The translations under genes and the position numbers were made by a program. The notes beneath the pieces were generated by a model. It was not told the DNA's origin and made no database searches. It worked only from the letters and a program-made list of their open reading frames with translations. Below, piece after piece: positions 1-11,397 of a stretch of 27,855 nt of DNA (position 1 is its first letter; each line of letters begins with the position of its first letter). This DNA is from Penium margaritaceum (taxonomy: Eukaryota > Streptophyta > Zygnematophyceae > Desmidiales > Peniaceae), in NCBI GenBank assembly GCA_023375785.1, contig SZWC01015135.1:8003-35857 (forward strand), read 5' to 3'.

Positions 1-900
1 GGGGGGGGGGGAGTAGAGGCCACACATAGCAGGGGGCGCCAGGGTCCAGAGTCCAGAGTCCAGAGTCTATAACCGAGATCCTAGATCTAGGAGGCTAGGG
101 GCTAGAACCTAGAACCTAGGGCCTAGATCCTAGCGTAGAGAGGCAAGGAGGGGGTGAGTTGAGCGCCAGAGGCCGAGGTGGAGGCGAAGAACGAAGCCAA
201 GGAGTCGGGGGACAGGAGCCAGGGAGGGCGGAAACACGGAGGGGGGGGCGAGGCCGGGCCAGATCCAGAGAAGGAGGAGGGAGAGGACAAACATGCAAGA
301 AAAAACGCAGGTGGTGAGTGAAGAAAAAAAAGGAAAGAGACGAGGAAGAGCGAGGCAAGGACGGGAAAGAGCAGCGGAGAGGGGGGGTGGAACGACAAGG
401 ATACCCCAAAGGGGCAGACCTGGCGGGGAGTGGAGGGGGTTGGCCAACACAGGCCAAGGACACACGGACGATGGAGCCCACGACAACGGACGGCACCCGC
501 AACGATGGTGACGGGGCCGGAAGACAGCGGCGATGGCTGTAGCGGCAGTTGTGAGGGTAGCGGCGGCTGCCAACGATGACAACCAAGGACAATGGGAGCG
601 GAAGCGGACAACGGAATCGGAGAGCGGGAGTAGAGGAGCCCACAGGCCCGTTCAATGGCTCTGATACTATGTTGAACAAGGTCGTACCGGCCTGGAAGGG
701 AGTAGAGGGAGAGGGGTGGACGAGGAGAGAGAGCCGAGAGCGAGGGCTCTCCGGTTTAGGAGACGGGGAGTGCGACACTTAGTCGCAGCGGGGGTCGGGG
801 CTCTCGAGAGCTATGAGGGACAGGGCTCTTGAAATTTGTGAGGGGCGGGGCTCTCGAGAGCGACAGAGGGGGGGATCGAGGCCAGAGAGCGAGAGAAGAT
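1..900. repeat. G/purine-rich low-complexity region
   Basis: The + strand is strongly G/A-rich with many runs of five or more G. It includes a 7-bp tandem repeat (GTCCAGA, three copies plus a partial, 44-67), a CTAG-dense stretch (about 70-135), and two copies of the 12-bp palindrome GCTCTCGAGAGC (800-811 and 850-861). A Pro/Ser-rich minus-strand open frame across the region is explained by composition alone. I see no gene. Confidence 0.7.
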
Positions 901-3229
901 TGAGGAGGGTGTAATTTCAAGAATTGTTGCAAAGAATGAGAGGTAGCAGCTTCGGTGCCTGACCCCTATCGGGTCGCACCACAAGCATCGCGTGGTTTGC
1001 CACATGGCGTGGTGAGCCACGCGAGGCACATGCGAAGTCGCTTGAGCAAAAGTCTAGGACTAAACTAGGCCTACTACCACAAGTAGCATAAAATGTTTGC
1101 TACTTTAACACTCAACTCCTCTCGACTGTGGATGCAAGGAGCAAGGAGGGACAAATTGTGCACGCGAGAAAGCACTAGTGTGCTCCACATGCCAGGGCCA
1201 TGTCTTTTTTAGCCTCCAGTGGCATTACAAACATGCCACGTTAAGATGGGTTTTACCCTCCTGGCAAGTAGCCCAACAATTATGCAACTCCATTGTGGGG
1301 ATTGCCTTGGAGGAGAGCCCTGAACATAGGTGTTTTCAATGGTAATGGCAGGAATGAAGATTGTGACCGTGCGATGGTTGTAGTAATCGAGTGACGTGTA
1401 CATCACGATGATTGAGCCCACCGTCATGATCCACATGCAATGAAGTCCAGCTTTGGAAGTGGCCCATTGAAAATACACGCGTCCATTGCACGAGATCTTA
1501 AGGAATAAGGTAGATCGCTGATAAAAATAAATCCACTATAAGAGAATTCCTTGAGTATCCATTAGGTACAAGTAGGAAACAAGGTACAAGTACAAGTACC
1601 TTGTTCTAGCAAGGTAGGAGAAAGTAGGCTTGGTTCACGATTAGCTGCCCACACAGTATCAATACCCTATGCATTGCTCATTGTAATTAACATGTCATAG
1701 CTTGTGTTCTTCTCACTCTTGCATCCGAATTGTATCTATCTCTGCACCGTGGTAGTTCTCTGCACACATTAAGGCATAATCTTATGAGAGCACATATTCT
1801 CACACTGATAGAGGTGTCTTCTAGGGGAGGAGGTAGAAAAATTGGCTTGCACAGTCGTAGAAGGGAAAGTTCAGATCAGGACGTCCTCGCAAGGATGTAT
1901 TCATGTTTTTTGGGGGGAAAAAACAAAAGTGACCACCTCTTTGGACAAAATGAGCAGGAACGACAAAAGTCGGTCAAGAATAAGCAGATACCAAGGACAG
2001 AAATGGGTCTCAATAATTGGCAGGACCACTGCAATGGAAGTTACTACCACATATCTTAAGTGCAAGTTACTGCTCATAACTAAATATGACAAGGAATGCC
2101 TCCCAAACAAAGATGAAGCCTTTCTCATACACTAGTGACTAAAAACTCAACAAGGAATTTTACAATATAGCTCTTGTAAAATCACATGCCTATAGAGTAG
2201 GAGAAAGTCACCAGAAGGTGATGCAAAGACCAAATCAACATGCAAAACCCTCATCCCATGAAGGACAAGCTGAGTTTCTTTCCTTTGAATCAACCAATAG
2301 TTTGTTCAAGTGGCTTGATCTTCAAGAAGTAATTTCTTGTTTACTCACTTCTGACAGTTTTCCAGAAGTATGTACCTAGGAATAATAAAAAAGATCAAAA
2401 AGTGGTATAACACTGTCAGATGAGTAAAAAAACTGTTTGGAGCCAGGAGGTCGATATTCTTTCATAACTAAAATTTTGAGTCACAGAAGATGTGACTCGG
2501 CTTCAATCCCATGACAAGGATTTTTAGTAGTCATTGAAAACATTTTTTTGGAGCACGCACGTGTGACATGATTTGAATCACCAATACACCAATCAAGGGG
2601 GAGTGCTTGGAAACGTGGTAATGTTGCTTGTGTAAAGTACCGATGTGGTGAAGATGACGTCGCATATAGATTTTTTACAAGGATCTATCGTATTGGTAGT
2701 GAATTTATGGCTAAACATCTACAGGAAAATTTTCATGTACATGTGAGATGAATTCAACCATACAACACCAAAAAAAATTGAAGGGATTGGACTGTACTAT
2801 AGTGTGGTGGCATGGACAAGGGGCTTTTGCATGCCCCTAGCTAGTTCTAGGATGGAAGGAAGTTGTCAATAGCATGTTTTCTCATTGCTACTATAATAAG
2901 GGAGCCTCTAGCTTACCAAGAAGGCATCATGTAGCCTCGAGAATAGGTCTACATGGCATGTCCATACCAATGTGTGGATATTGGGCTCTTGCATCTACAT
3001 TGTTTGACATGGTGTAAGTTTCAAGTGGTACCGATTGATAAACGAGATGTATTCGGTTAGAAAAAAATGTTCTAAGAGGAAGACATGAAAAGGCTCTAAA
3101 GTCTTCATGAAACCTCACCTTGAGGCCAGGTGAAGCTTTCAAACAAAGTAAATTTCACCTTTAGAGAAGACCCGTACTCATACCAACTCAGATCTATAAG
3201 AAGGCTTTTTTTGGAAGGAAGCTTCGCCT
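901..3229. other. Spacer with no recognisable gene
   Basis: I find no recognisable coding, RNA or complete mobile element here. The longest non-repetitive open frame is on the minus strand (1209-1478, 89 codons, with a hydrophobic stretch), but it matches no family I know and lacks supporting signals. A perfect 10-bp stem with an 8-nt loop lies at 1578-1605 (AACAAGGTAC paired with GTACCTTGTT). The right end of this spacer was split from 11403 onward by the retrotransposon insertion. Confidence 0.5.
3225..3229. repeat. Target-site duplication, left copy (CGCCT)
   Basis: The five bases CGCCT directly precede the TGTTGG start of the 5' LTR and recur exactly at 11398-11402 after the 3' LTR. This is the 5-bp duplication left by a retroviral-type integrase. 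Confidence 0.9.
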
Positions 3230-4835
3230 TGTTGGAGTGAGCGATAACTGCACTGAGCGACAGCTTTGACATGGCGCTGTTGGTCAACAATCGGAGGTCT
3301 GTGCATAGAGTTACGGATTTTTATCCGTAAATACTCGGGTGCAGCTCGACTAAGAAATTCTGATGTACATACCAGATTTAATTCTGGCATCCAGCTCCAA
3401 TGGGGGAAAGGAGCCTGGATTTGTGTGTTGCATGCACAGCAAGGTTGTGCATGCCTGCTGGCCCAACTTGGTCAGCAGCTGCGCAGTGCAAGCAAGCACC
3501 ATTGGGTACTTGGCCCAGACCAGTCAGGGTGGGGCTACACCTGACTGGACTGCTCGGACCGCTCGCATCAACACATGCAAGCAAAGCTCTGTAGCAGGGA
3601 CTACTCTTCAACAGGTGGTGCATGCACGACTCAGCTTTGCATCAACTACCACATGCAGGACTCAGTAGGTGCAGCAGCAACTACATGCAGGACTCAGCAA
3701 CTGAATGCAGAGCCAAGAGTGGGGACCGCCCTGCGTCAGCGGCAACATGCACGACTCAGCAGCTAGGACCACGGCCAAGTTTCCAGCATTCAGGAAGCTT
3801 CCTTGAGGAGGAATTTGCAAGCCTTGGACTGGGAAGATTCCTTCAGGAGGAAGCTACGACCTTGAAGTAGGATGTTTCCTCTAGGCACAGGATATCTGGT
3901 CAACTTGCCAGGATCCCAGTATAAAAGCAGATTGGACTGAGTCAATCCAGTAACTCCAACACAACTCAGCAAGTAACTTCAACAACTCAACCAGTAGTCC
4001 ATCTCTTCCAGACAATGCCTCAGACCAAGACTCTGCGGTCGCTCTCATCTCAAGACCCCAGTAAGCCTGGCAGCAGTCTGCCAACCTGGGCAGGAGGACA
4101 CCCCTGACTACGTGAAGGCCTGACCACCTCGCTCTGGTGGCCAGACTATGTGCAAGACTCAAGCTGCCTAGCTTAAGCTGTCTTGCTTGATGTTGTCCAT
4201 CTGTGGGCCATGAGTTGTATCTAGGCGTGAGAGCCCAGAGTTAGTGTCTAACCTCAGCACTATAGAGCTGATTCTTTTTGGACAGTCGAACTGTGTTGGA
4301 GGCCCCCTCTGTCGACCTAGTGTGTTTGGCAGTGCTCTGTCAGCCTAGTTAAGAGGGTCTAGAATTTTTGTGTCTTGCTGGAGTTCCCCTCTGTCAACCC
4401 AGTAAGCCTAGTAGCACTCTGCTAGCTTGGCTAGGAGGGTCATAAGTCCTCTGACAACCTAGTAAGTCTGGTAGTGGCTGCCAGCGTGGAGAGGAGGCTA
4501 CCCTAACAACCTGGAGGCCATTTCACCTGAATTTATGGTGACCGTGCTGAGACCCTTGCAACGATAGCCTTGATGCCTTAGCAAGGTGTTGCGCCCTTGG
4601 ATGGGGTAGCTTGTATCAGAGCATTGAGCTGAGCAGTGTTTTGCCGTTGTTTCCCTGTACCATACTTGTACTTGATAGACTTTTCAATTACAAGTTTGAT
4701 TCCAGACTTCCACTTTGGCACATTGGAGTACATGGTTTGCTTGTAAGGTACAGAGATCCTGGACAGCAATAAGACCCCCTTGTTGAAGCAGAGAACGCGG
4801 TGACTTCGTCACTACAGGCTCCAAAAACCCCAATA
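3230..4835 (+). repeat. 5' LTR of the 8.2-kb element
   Basis: The 1606-bp LTR begins TGTTGGAG and ends CCCCAATA, immediately before the primer site. Inside are repeated short words around CATGCACGACTCAG (about 3620-3770) and roughly three degenerate units of 65-85 bp built on CCCCTCTGTCRACC...CCTAGTAAG (about 4300-4500). It keeps a segment of about 50 bp (around 3845-3900) that the 3' LTR lacks, which accounts for most of the 48-bp length difference. Confidence 0.92.
3920..3927 (+). promoter_or_regulatory. Putative LTR TATA box (TATAAAAG)
   Basis: TATAAAAG lies in the 5' LTR where the U3 promoter would be expected, followed by a short sequence rich in AACTCCAACA. The equivalent position in the 3' LTR reads CATTAAAAG after a small insertion, so only the 5' LTR keeps a consensus TATA. 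Confidence 0.55.
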
Positions 4836-4847
4836 TGGTATCAGAGC
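4836..4847 (+). other. Primer-binding site (tRNA-iMet)
   Basis: TGGTATCAGAGC directly follows the 5' LTR and is complementary to the 3' end of plant initiator methionine tRNA. It marks the minus-strand cDNA priming site and sets the element's orientation. Confidence 0.95.
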
Positions 4848-4938
4848 ACAAGGACGTCTGGACATGCTCAACATGCGATTAGAGTAGCAGACCCATACCG
4901 CCGGCAAGAAGTAGTAGTTACAACTCAAGCTTCAAAGG

Positions 4939-7137
4939 ATGACAACGACAGTCATCACTCACCAATGGCAGGATGAGCGCGTGGCGTGGCGACCCTGTAC
5001 ATATGGAGTTATTTAGGACGCTTTGAGTGACCTCAATATGGACAGCCCACACATGGTCTCTCAATAACTGAATGACCTCTCAATGCCAAGCTTGTGTATG
5101 GACCAAGAATGTGGTCCAAGGAGAGAGCAAGCAACAGCTGAAGAGGTAAAACGCTCAAGAGAGGAGGCGCTTCAGACAAGGGCACATTGAGACGATGTGC
5201 ATGCAAATGGAGCCTTGTGGTAGTAGTGGATTGAAACAAGTTTTGAAGCTCACCGTCCAAAGCTTCAGTAGCAATTGTCCCAGACTCAGCAGCAAGTGCA
5301 TCTTCTCCATCATCTTCAACTGGTATAACTACCATCGTCATCAACTACATCAGTCCTGCAAGCAGATGTGGCATAGTTCATGCCACAAGCTCTCATGCCA
5401 GTGCGGATGCCAGTGATACAATCTGCAACATCAGGCATGATGCAACTTCGTGTGGTTTCGCCACAACACGTAGCAACGGAGGTGCCATTCGTGGCTCTCG
5501 CACCACCACTGCTTGATACAGGTCAGCATGAGACAGCTGGCGAGCAAGCTTTCATGCATGAAAGTATAGAGCAACTATAGCAGATTGGCAAGCAGCAACA
5601 CATTTGCCAACGGGAGCAGGATACCTTTGAGTTGCTAACTACCTAGGCAGCTCAATCTGAAGGTCAGGTGACGCAGATCCAGCAACAAAACGAGGCCTTG
5701 CAGATGAATAAGGCTTCATCAGTGTCACATAAGTCATCTCCATGACTGCCATAACTCAGTTCTCCTCTAGACAAGCAAGAGCGTATCTATTCTCAATGGA
5801 CAAAGTCAGCTTCATGTGCTCATGGAGGAAGCATGCAAACTCCTGTAGTATCCCTTGAAGCATCCATAATGACACCATTGCAACACTCAAAGCATGCAAC
5901 GGTGCCACCAGGCTTTCAAACGCCACATGCAACAGCTGACGACAAGCAGTGGTACTTTGTAAATACCCACGTGATGATGTCACGAGGTTCGGCATCACTC
6001 CATGCACTGCATTGCGAGTCGTAAGGAGGGAAGCCATCGGCAGCAACCCAGGTTGCCAGAGAGCCAAGACAAGCAAAAATCTTGTAGGAGCTCATGGAGG
6101 GTGGAGTGGAGACCGAGGAATCAGACTGCCAACAGCAGCCTGACAGCGGTAAGAAGTAGTTGCAATAACAGTTCCTACTTGAGAGAAAAGTGTCGACACT
6201 AGTGGTCATAGGGTTTGACGACTCGCCAAACTTCCACAAGCTGACCAACGAAGCGGACAATGGATCCACATCCCAAACAGAGCTTTCATCCTCAATCCAA
6301 CAGAAGACAGCCAAGCAGCTGAGTGTTGATGGTACAGCACAGCAGCTGAGGTGGAAGTGTCTTCGGCAGAAAAAAGAGGTTCACATGAGCCTCAAAGCGT
6401 GTGACAAGCTGATTCTTCATCAGCTTGTACAAAGCCAACACGACCGTAGCATGCACTGCCAATGCCACATGCTACCAAGCACAAGCCAGCCTATGACCTG
6501 TAAGAGCAGCAGTGATGTAGTAGGTACTTTTGTATGGAGCCACAAGTACGTGGGAGCTCAAAGAATGAGTTCACGAGTTGTAATTGTATCAACACAACAT
6601 CGGTACAAGAGGAAGCAGCATGGTGGCAGCTCCGGGGCAGCCCACCACCATCAACGTAGCATTGACGAGTGCATTAAGGCAGAGACACTCGTCAAGAGTT
6701 TGACATGTGCTTCTCAGAACTGCAAAACCCAATCCATGACGCGGAGCAGATAGCAGCGGAGGAAGAAGAAGAAAGAGAAAAAAGGAGAGCAACTGAGCAA
6801 AAAAAGGGGGGGATAACATCCCAAAGCACCATTTGGTTGTAGCATCCGAACCGGCAAATGCAGCAAACGCACAATTGCATCAGAGTTTCATGATGTAATG
6901 CGGCAACCGAAGTCAATATGTTTTACAGTGTGGTCATGCACATCATCATGGTGTTGCTCAGTGATACCAAGCAGGTGTGGATCCAAAGGCAAGGAAAAGC
7001 CAAAGGAAAAACCTGCAATGGTAACGATCCCCTTAGTGAGAGCACATCAATCTCAGCATTTCAGAATTGACCATGACAACATTAGTAAGGATGCACTTTG
7101 CATCCGAGGAGACCTCTGTCCTGCTTTAGGCAGCTGA
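4939..7137 (+). pseudogene. Decayed Gln-rich reading frame of the retroelement (gag-like?)
   Basis: One reading frame starts at an ATG about 90 nt after the primer site (MTTTVITHQWQDERVAW) and can be followed for about 730 codons. Every longer open stretch on this strand between 5380 and 7137 falls in that frame (5380-5580, 5833-6024, 6190-6753, 6898-7137). It is broken by about 18 stops, roughly half of what chance predicts, and many are TAG or TAA next to Gln codons, as expected from C-to-T decay of CAG/CAA. The product would be Gln/Ser-rich with short Q/E-rich stretches suggesting coiled coil (for example TQIQQQNEALQMNK) and a Lys-rich segment near 6760-6810. I see no zinc knuckle or enzyme motif. 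A gag-like structural protein is the natural guess from its position, but no homology is visible. Confidence 0.4.
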
Positions 7138-7316
7138 GTGAATTAAAACTCCTGAGCACATCTGTAGAGGAGCAATTCGGCATCAGCCATAGTTGAAGCA
7201 ACCGTGAAAGCGCAAGCAGCAGCATACTTTGTCAAAGCAACGGCAAAGGAGATTCTGAAGTGAGGGGGAGGAAGAGCAAAGGTGTTGGTCAAACCTTGAA
7301 GCAGCGCGCAATGCAA

Positions 7317-7650
7317 CATGCACAAATGGAGCAGTTCTGCTTCGTGAAAAAAATCCTGTCGGGACGGCACGTAGATGCAGTAAGCCCACCTAGTGTCAGG
7401 TGGCGTGCACAAATGGAGCAGTTGTGCTCTGTGAAAAAATCCTACGGGGGCGGTAGGTGGATGCAGTAAGCCCACCTGGTATGAGGTGGCATGCATAATT
7501 GGGGCAGTTGCGCTCCGTGATAAAATCCTACTGGGGCGGCAGGTGGATGCAATAAGCCCACCACATGTCTGATGGCATGCATGAATGGAGTAGTTACGCT
7601 CCAAGGGAAAATCCTGTCACAGTGGCAGGTGGAAGCAGTTAGCCCGTCTT
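7317..7650 (+). repeat. 86-bp tandem array inside the retrotransposon
   Basis: About 3.9 diverged units start at 7317, 7404, 7490 and 7576. Each has the order CATGCAnnAATGGAGCAGTT, GTGAAAAAATCCT, GGCAGGTGGATGCA, TAAGCCCACCT. Units 1 and 2 contain a CCACCT...AGGTGG inverted repeat. The period is not a multiple of three, so it cannot encode a constant peptide repeat. Internal arrays like this are common in non-coding interiors of plant LTR elements. Confidence 0.85.
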
Positions 7651-7654
7651 GACA

Positions 7655-8900
7655 AAAGCAACATTCATGGAGACTGGCGACATGTGCAATCTCCTCACAA
7701 CTGCTCAACACCAGATTCTACAACAAATCAAAATTTGCGACAGAGACGTCGGACCTCTAGAGAAGACGAGGACCACATCCTCGGATTTCCTCCTTAAGGC
7801 AAAACTTTGTGGAGGAGCAAGCTTGCTCCTCATGGTCGCAAGTCATACTCTACAAATAGCGTGCTCAGTAGCAACTGATTCCATAATAGGATCTGAAGAA
7901 GCAGTGCAGCAGTCGGAGTAGCTGTCAAAGTGAAGGCAAGGAGTCTAAGGACTAGGAACGACCTTGGAGCAGCTCGTTGTCATAACGAGCTACGTGGCTA
8001 AGCCCGACTATTATACAGCTCGGAGCTATTAGCCAACCTCGTATGAGGTGCCTTCGGGAAGGTGGAAGCAACAACCAGAAGTTGTAGAGGAAAAAAATGG
8101 AGATGTCCCTTGTCTGTTACGGGTAGCCTGGTTGATAAAAAAATATTGGAATTCAGATTTTGTTTTGACAGCGGCCACAATCTAATTTTGGTTTTCTCCC
8201 CTTGGGGACGAGTTTACTTCTCACCGCCGTGGATCCTCCTTCGTCTACAGTCGGTGTAGTGGAAAGGCAGTGGCAGTAGCTAGAGAAGCAACAACCGGCG
8301 GCAGCAAGCAACTTCTTTCATCCTCATCAAAGAGCTCACCATTTTTTTCTTCAAGCTCCGGCGTGCAAACTACAAGCTCAGAGTAGCACTTTAAAAGAAA
8401 GGGCATACTTGAAACCGAAAGTGGCTGCTGAGCTACAATTTGAAAATAGAGCCCCAGTAGGTTGACTAGTGGAGCGTGAGTTGCGCGAAAAGCTCGACTG
8501 GAACAAAAAAAGAAGAAAAGTGTATGCTCGCTCTTGCGAGCAAAACAGGGACTAGTGAGAGGAGCGCCGGGTGAGAGGGGAGGGGAGCAACGTCCACGGT
8601 GGACGTTGCACCAGCTCACCGCGACAGCGAGCTGGCCCAAATGCCTACCGCGACGGCAGGCACCGAGGCGGTAAAGCTCTGTCGCGACAGCATGCTGGTG
8701 CGGAGCCATCTGCCGCGACGGCAGGGAGGCTGGCCGGCGACCAGCGAGCGAGGCCTCACGCGAGGCCTCTGCTTAAGAGGACCAGCCGAAAAAAAAAATA
8801 GCTCGACAGATGTCCGTCCCTCAAGCGACGGATGGTGGCGGAGGGCCACGAGCAAGAAGCCAAGGCCAAGGCCAAGTGGCTGGTGGAGCCATGGCGACCT
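7655..8900. other. Retrotransposon interior without recognisable content
   Basis: This is sense-strand interior sequence with many stops in all frames. Around 8560-8800 there is a GC-rich patch with repeated CGCGACGGCAGG / GCGACAGC words. Antisense open frames here (8245-8709 and 8616-9164) are GC-driven and match no family I know. Confidence 0.45.
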
Positions 8901-8904
8901 CCGA

Positions 8905-9312
8905 TCAACACAGCCGGCAGGCTGCGTGAGAAAAAAGAGGGGGGGAGAAGGGGTTGCGTTTCTGGTCGACAGAATGCAAGGTACCCTTAAAGGGTAGCCC
9001 GAATACTCGCCAAAAAAGGTGGGGCAACGAGTTTTCCGGCCAACAAAATTGAGAAGCAACGACCAAAAACGCCAGTGATGACCACCAGAATAGCTGTAAC
9101 AGTGTTGAAGGCACCATGAATTCAAAGCCGCCAGGGGTGACTGTAAGAGTGAGGAGCTGACCAAGAATGGATGTGGGGCACGCTAAGTGCCAAAGCTCCG
9201 GCGAAGTCTGGTTGTAGCAGCTGAGCATGGCTGGAGCAAGCAATAGAAGCAGCATAGTGGAGACGTCAAAGCAGGTGGCTGAAGCGACAGGGGGAGCAGA
9301 AGTCTGCAACAT
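8905..9312 (-). CDS. Antisense hypothetical ORF in the retrotransposon interior
   Basis: This 135-codon open frame runs against the element. A TATAAAAG box lies on the same strand 24 nt before its first ATG (9312). A second in-frame ATG at 9255 lies better placed relative to a TATA-directed start and begins a Leu-rich, signal-peptide-like stretch (MLLLLLAPAMLSC). A second hydrophobic stretch follows about 50 residues later (LLQLFWWSSLAFLVVASQF). I recognise no domain. Antisense reading frames near the 3' end are known in some large plant LTR elements, and capture of a host promoter and gene fragment is another possibility. Chance openness in GC-rich DNA is equally possible. Confidence 0.25.
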   Translation of the reverse strand: MLQTSAPPVASATCFDVSTMLLLLLAPAMLSCYNQTSPELWHLACPTSILGQLLTLTVTPGGFEFMVPSTLLQLFWWSSLAFLVVASQFCWPENSLPHLFWRVFGLPFKGTLHSVDQKRNPFSPPLFSHAACRLC

Positions 9313-9336
9313 CGGAAAAGAATGCCAGGCGGTGGG

Positions 9337-9344
9337 CTTTTATA
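9337..9344 (-). promoter_or_regulatory. Antisense TATA box (TATAAAAG)
   Basis: Read on the minus strand, AGCGAGTATAAAAGCCCACC is a consensus TATA in a GC-rich context, upstream of the antisense open frame 8905-9312. It would drive transcription against the retroelement. Confidence 0.35.
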
Positions 9345-9830
9345 CTCGCTGGCGAGGGGTGGCAGTAACAAGTTGGCGGTCCAAGAAAGCGGTCCCAAGC
9401 AGTGGTCCCGCCTCCCAAGCGTTGCATCAGTGGAAGCTTCTGGAGCCTTCCACTGCACAGCCAAGTACGTGCATGGCAAGCATAGTGGCTTGCACTGTGG
9501 GAGGTTGGTTCTACATGAAAAAACCTCACCGAGGAGAAGGATGACGAACCTGACCTCACCCAATTTAATTTCTCTGCTCCAACTGACCAGCTCCAACCAG
9601 ACAACGACCCCGAAAATACCTGAAAATGCTAAAGATGAGAATTTTGACGGCGATACTCGACTGATTTGAGCCCCAAAAATTCCCAATGGTTGGAGCACAC
9701 CCAAGAGCAACCCGAAAGACTCTTCTGACAACGGATTTCTTCTCGGGCAGCTGAAACCTCAGCCAATCACTCATTTCTCCACTCGCAAAAAGAAATGTGA
9801 CAGTCTCCACATTCATCAGCATACCTATCG

Positions 9831-9839
9831 AGGGGGGAG
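9831..9839 (+). other. Polypurine tract (AGGGGGGAG)
   Basis: AGGGGGGAG immediately precedes the TG of the 3' LTR, as expected for the plus-strand DNA priming site of an LTR retroelement. Confidence 0.92.
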
Positions 9840-11397
9840 TGTTGGAATGAGCGATAACTGCGCTACGTGATAGCTTTGACATGGCGTAGTCGGATCGACA
9901 ATCGGAAGTCTGTGCATAAAGTTACGATATTTTATCCATAAATACTCAGATGCGACTCATCCAGGAATTTGTGATGTACAGGCCAGATTTAATTCTGGCA
10001 TCCAGCTCCAGGGGGGGAAAGGAGCCTGGATTTGTGTGTTGCATGCACAGCAGGGCTGTGCATGCCTCCTGGCCCACCTTGGTCAGCAGCTGCGCAGTGC
10101 AAGCAAGCACTACTGGGTACTTGGCCCAGACCAGTCAGGGTGGGGCTACATCTGACTAAACTGCTAGGACTGCTTCCATCAACACATGCAAGCAAAGCTC
10201 TGGAGCAGGGACCACTCTACATCAGGTGGTGCATGCGCGAATCAACTTTGCATCAACTACCACATGTACGACTCAGCAGCTGCATCAGCTATTACATGCA
10301 TGACTCAGTAGCTACATGTGGAGCCAAGAGTGGGGACCAACCTGCATCAGCAGCAACATGCACGACCCAGCAGCTGGAACCACGACCAAGTTGCCAGAAT
10401 TCAGGAAGCTTCCTTGAGGGGGAAGCTGCGTGCCTTGGACTTGGAAGAATACTTAAGCTGGTCAACTTGCCAGGATCCCAGCACATCCCATTAAAAGCAG
10501 AGTGGACTCAATCAGTCCAATAACTCCAACACAACATAGCAAGTAACTCCAACAACTTGACCAGCAGTCTATCTCTGCCAGAAAATGCCTCAAACCAAGA
10601 ATCTATAGTCGCTCTCATCTGAAGACCCGAGTAAGCTTGGCAGCAGTCTGACAGCCTGGGCAACAAGACGCCCCTGACTACCTGAAGGCCTGACTACCTC
10701 GCTCTGGTGGCCAGACTACGTACAAGACTCAAGCTTCCTAACTTGAGCTGTCTTTCTTGAAGTGGCCCATCTGTGGGCCAGGAGTTGCGCAAGAGCCCAG
10801 AGTTAGTGTCTAACCTCAGCTCTAAAGAGCTAATTCTGTCTGGACTGTCGGACTTTGTTGGAGTCCCCTTCTATCGACCCAGTGTGTTTGACAGTGCTTT
10901 GTCAGCGTGGTTAGGAGGATCTACAAGCTGTGTGTCTTGTTAGAGTTCCCCTCTGTTGACCTAGTAAGCGTGATAATACTGTGCTTGCTTTGTTAGGAGG
11001 GTCAGAAGTCCTCTGACGGCCCAGTAAGTCTGGCAGTGGTGGCCAGCATGGAGAGGATGCTGCCCTGACAACGTAGTGGTCATTTCACCTGAAGTTATGG
11101 TGACCGTGCTGAGACGCTTGCAACGATAGCCTTGATGGCCTAGCAAGGTGTTGCGCCTTGGGATGGGGTCGGTTGTGTCATAGCATTGAGCTAAGCAGTG
11201 TTTTGCTTTTGTTTCCCTGTACCATACTTGTACTTGGTAGTATTTTAAATTACAAGTTTTAATATAGTCTTCCAGTTCCGCACATTGGAGTATAGGTTTT
11301 GTTTGTTGGGCACAAAGATCCTAGACAATAGCAAGACCCCCTTTGTGCATCAGTGTACGCGGTGACTTTGTCACTACAAGCTCCAAAAACCCCAACA
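9840..11397 (+). repeat. 3' LTR of the 8.2-kb element
   Basis: The 1558-bp LTR begins TGTTGGAATG and ends CCCCAACA. It aligns with the 5' LTR along its full length with many substitutions. It has lost about 50 bp before the promoter (near 10450) and gained a few bases at the TATA position, so its own promoter is probably weak. Confidence 0.92.

Larger units (their letters stand above)
3230..11397 (+). mobile_element. Complete non-autonomous LTR retrotransposon (8.2 kb)
   Basis: Two long direct repeats (3230-4835 and 9840-11397) bound a 5004-bp interior. The LTRs start TGTTGG and end CCAACA (mutated to CCAATA in the 5' copy), and CGCCT flanks both ends. A 12-nt primer site abuts the 5' LTR and a polypurine tract abuts the 3' LTR. 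No frame shows reverse transcriptase (no YxDD-like motif in context), integrase, protease or a CCHC zinc knuckle, so the element is non-autonomous, similar in plan to LARD or TR-GAG elements. The LTR termini, primer site and G-rich tract suit a Ty1/copia-type parent, but the superfamily cannot be proven without pol. A hand alignment of about 275 bp of LTR shows roughly 35-40 differences, so the insertion is old. Confidence 0.93.

Noticed and set aside
116..778. 220-codon Pro/Ser-rich minus-strand frame
   Set aside because: It is explained by the G-rich composition of the + strand. There is no domain and no start or splice support.
2594..2610. CAAGGGGGAG followed by TGCTTGGAAACG, resembling a copia polypurine tract and 3' LTR start
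   Set aside because: No matching upstream LTR, primer site or decayed pol could be found, so a 10-bp purine run alone is not enough.
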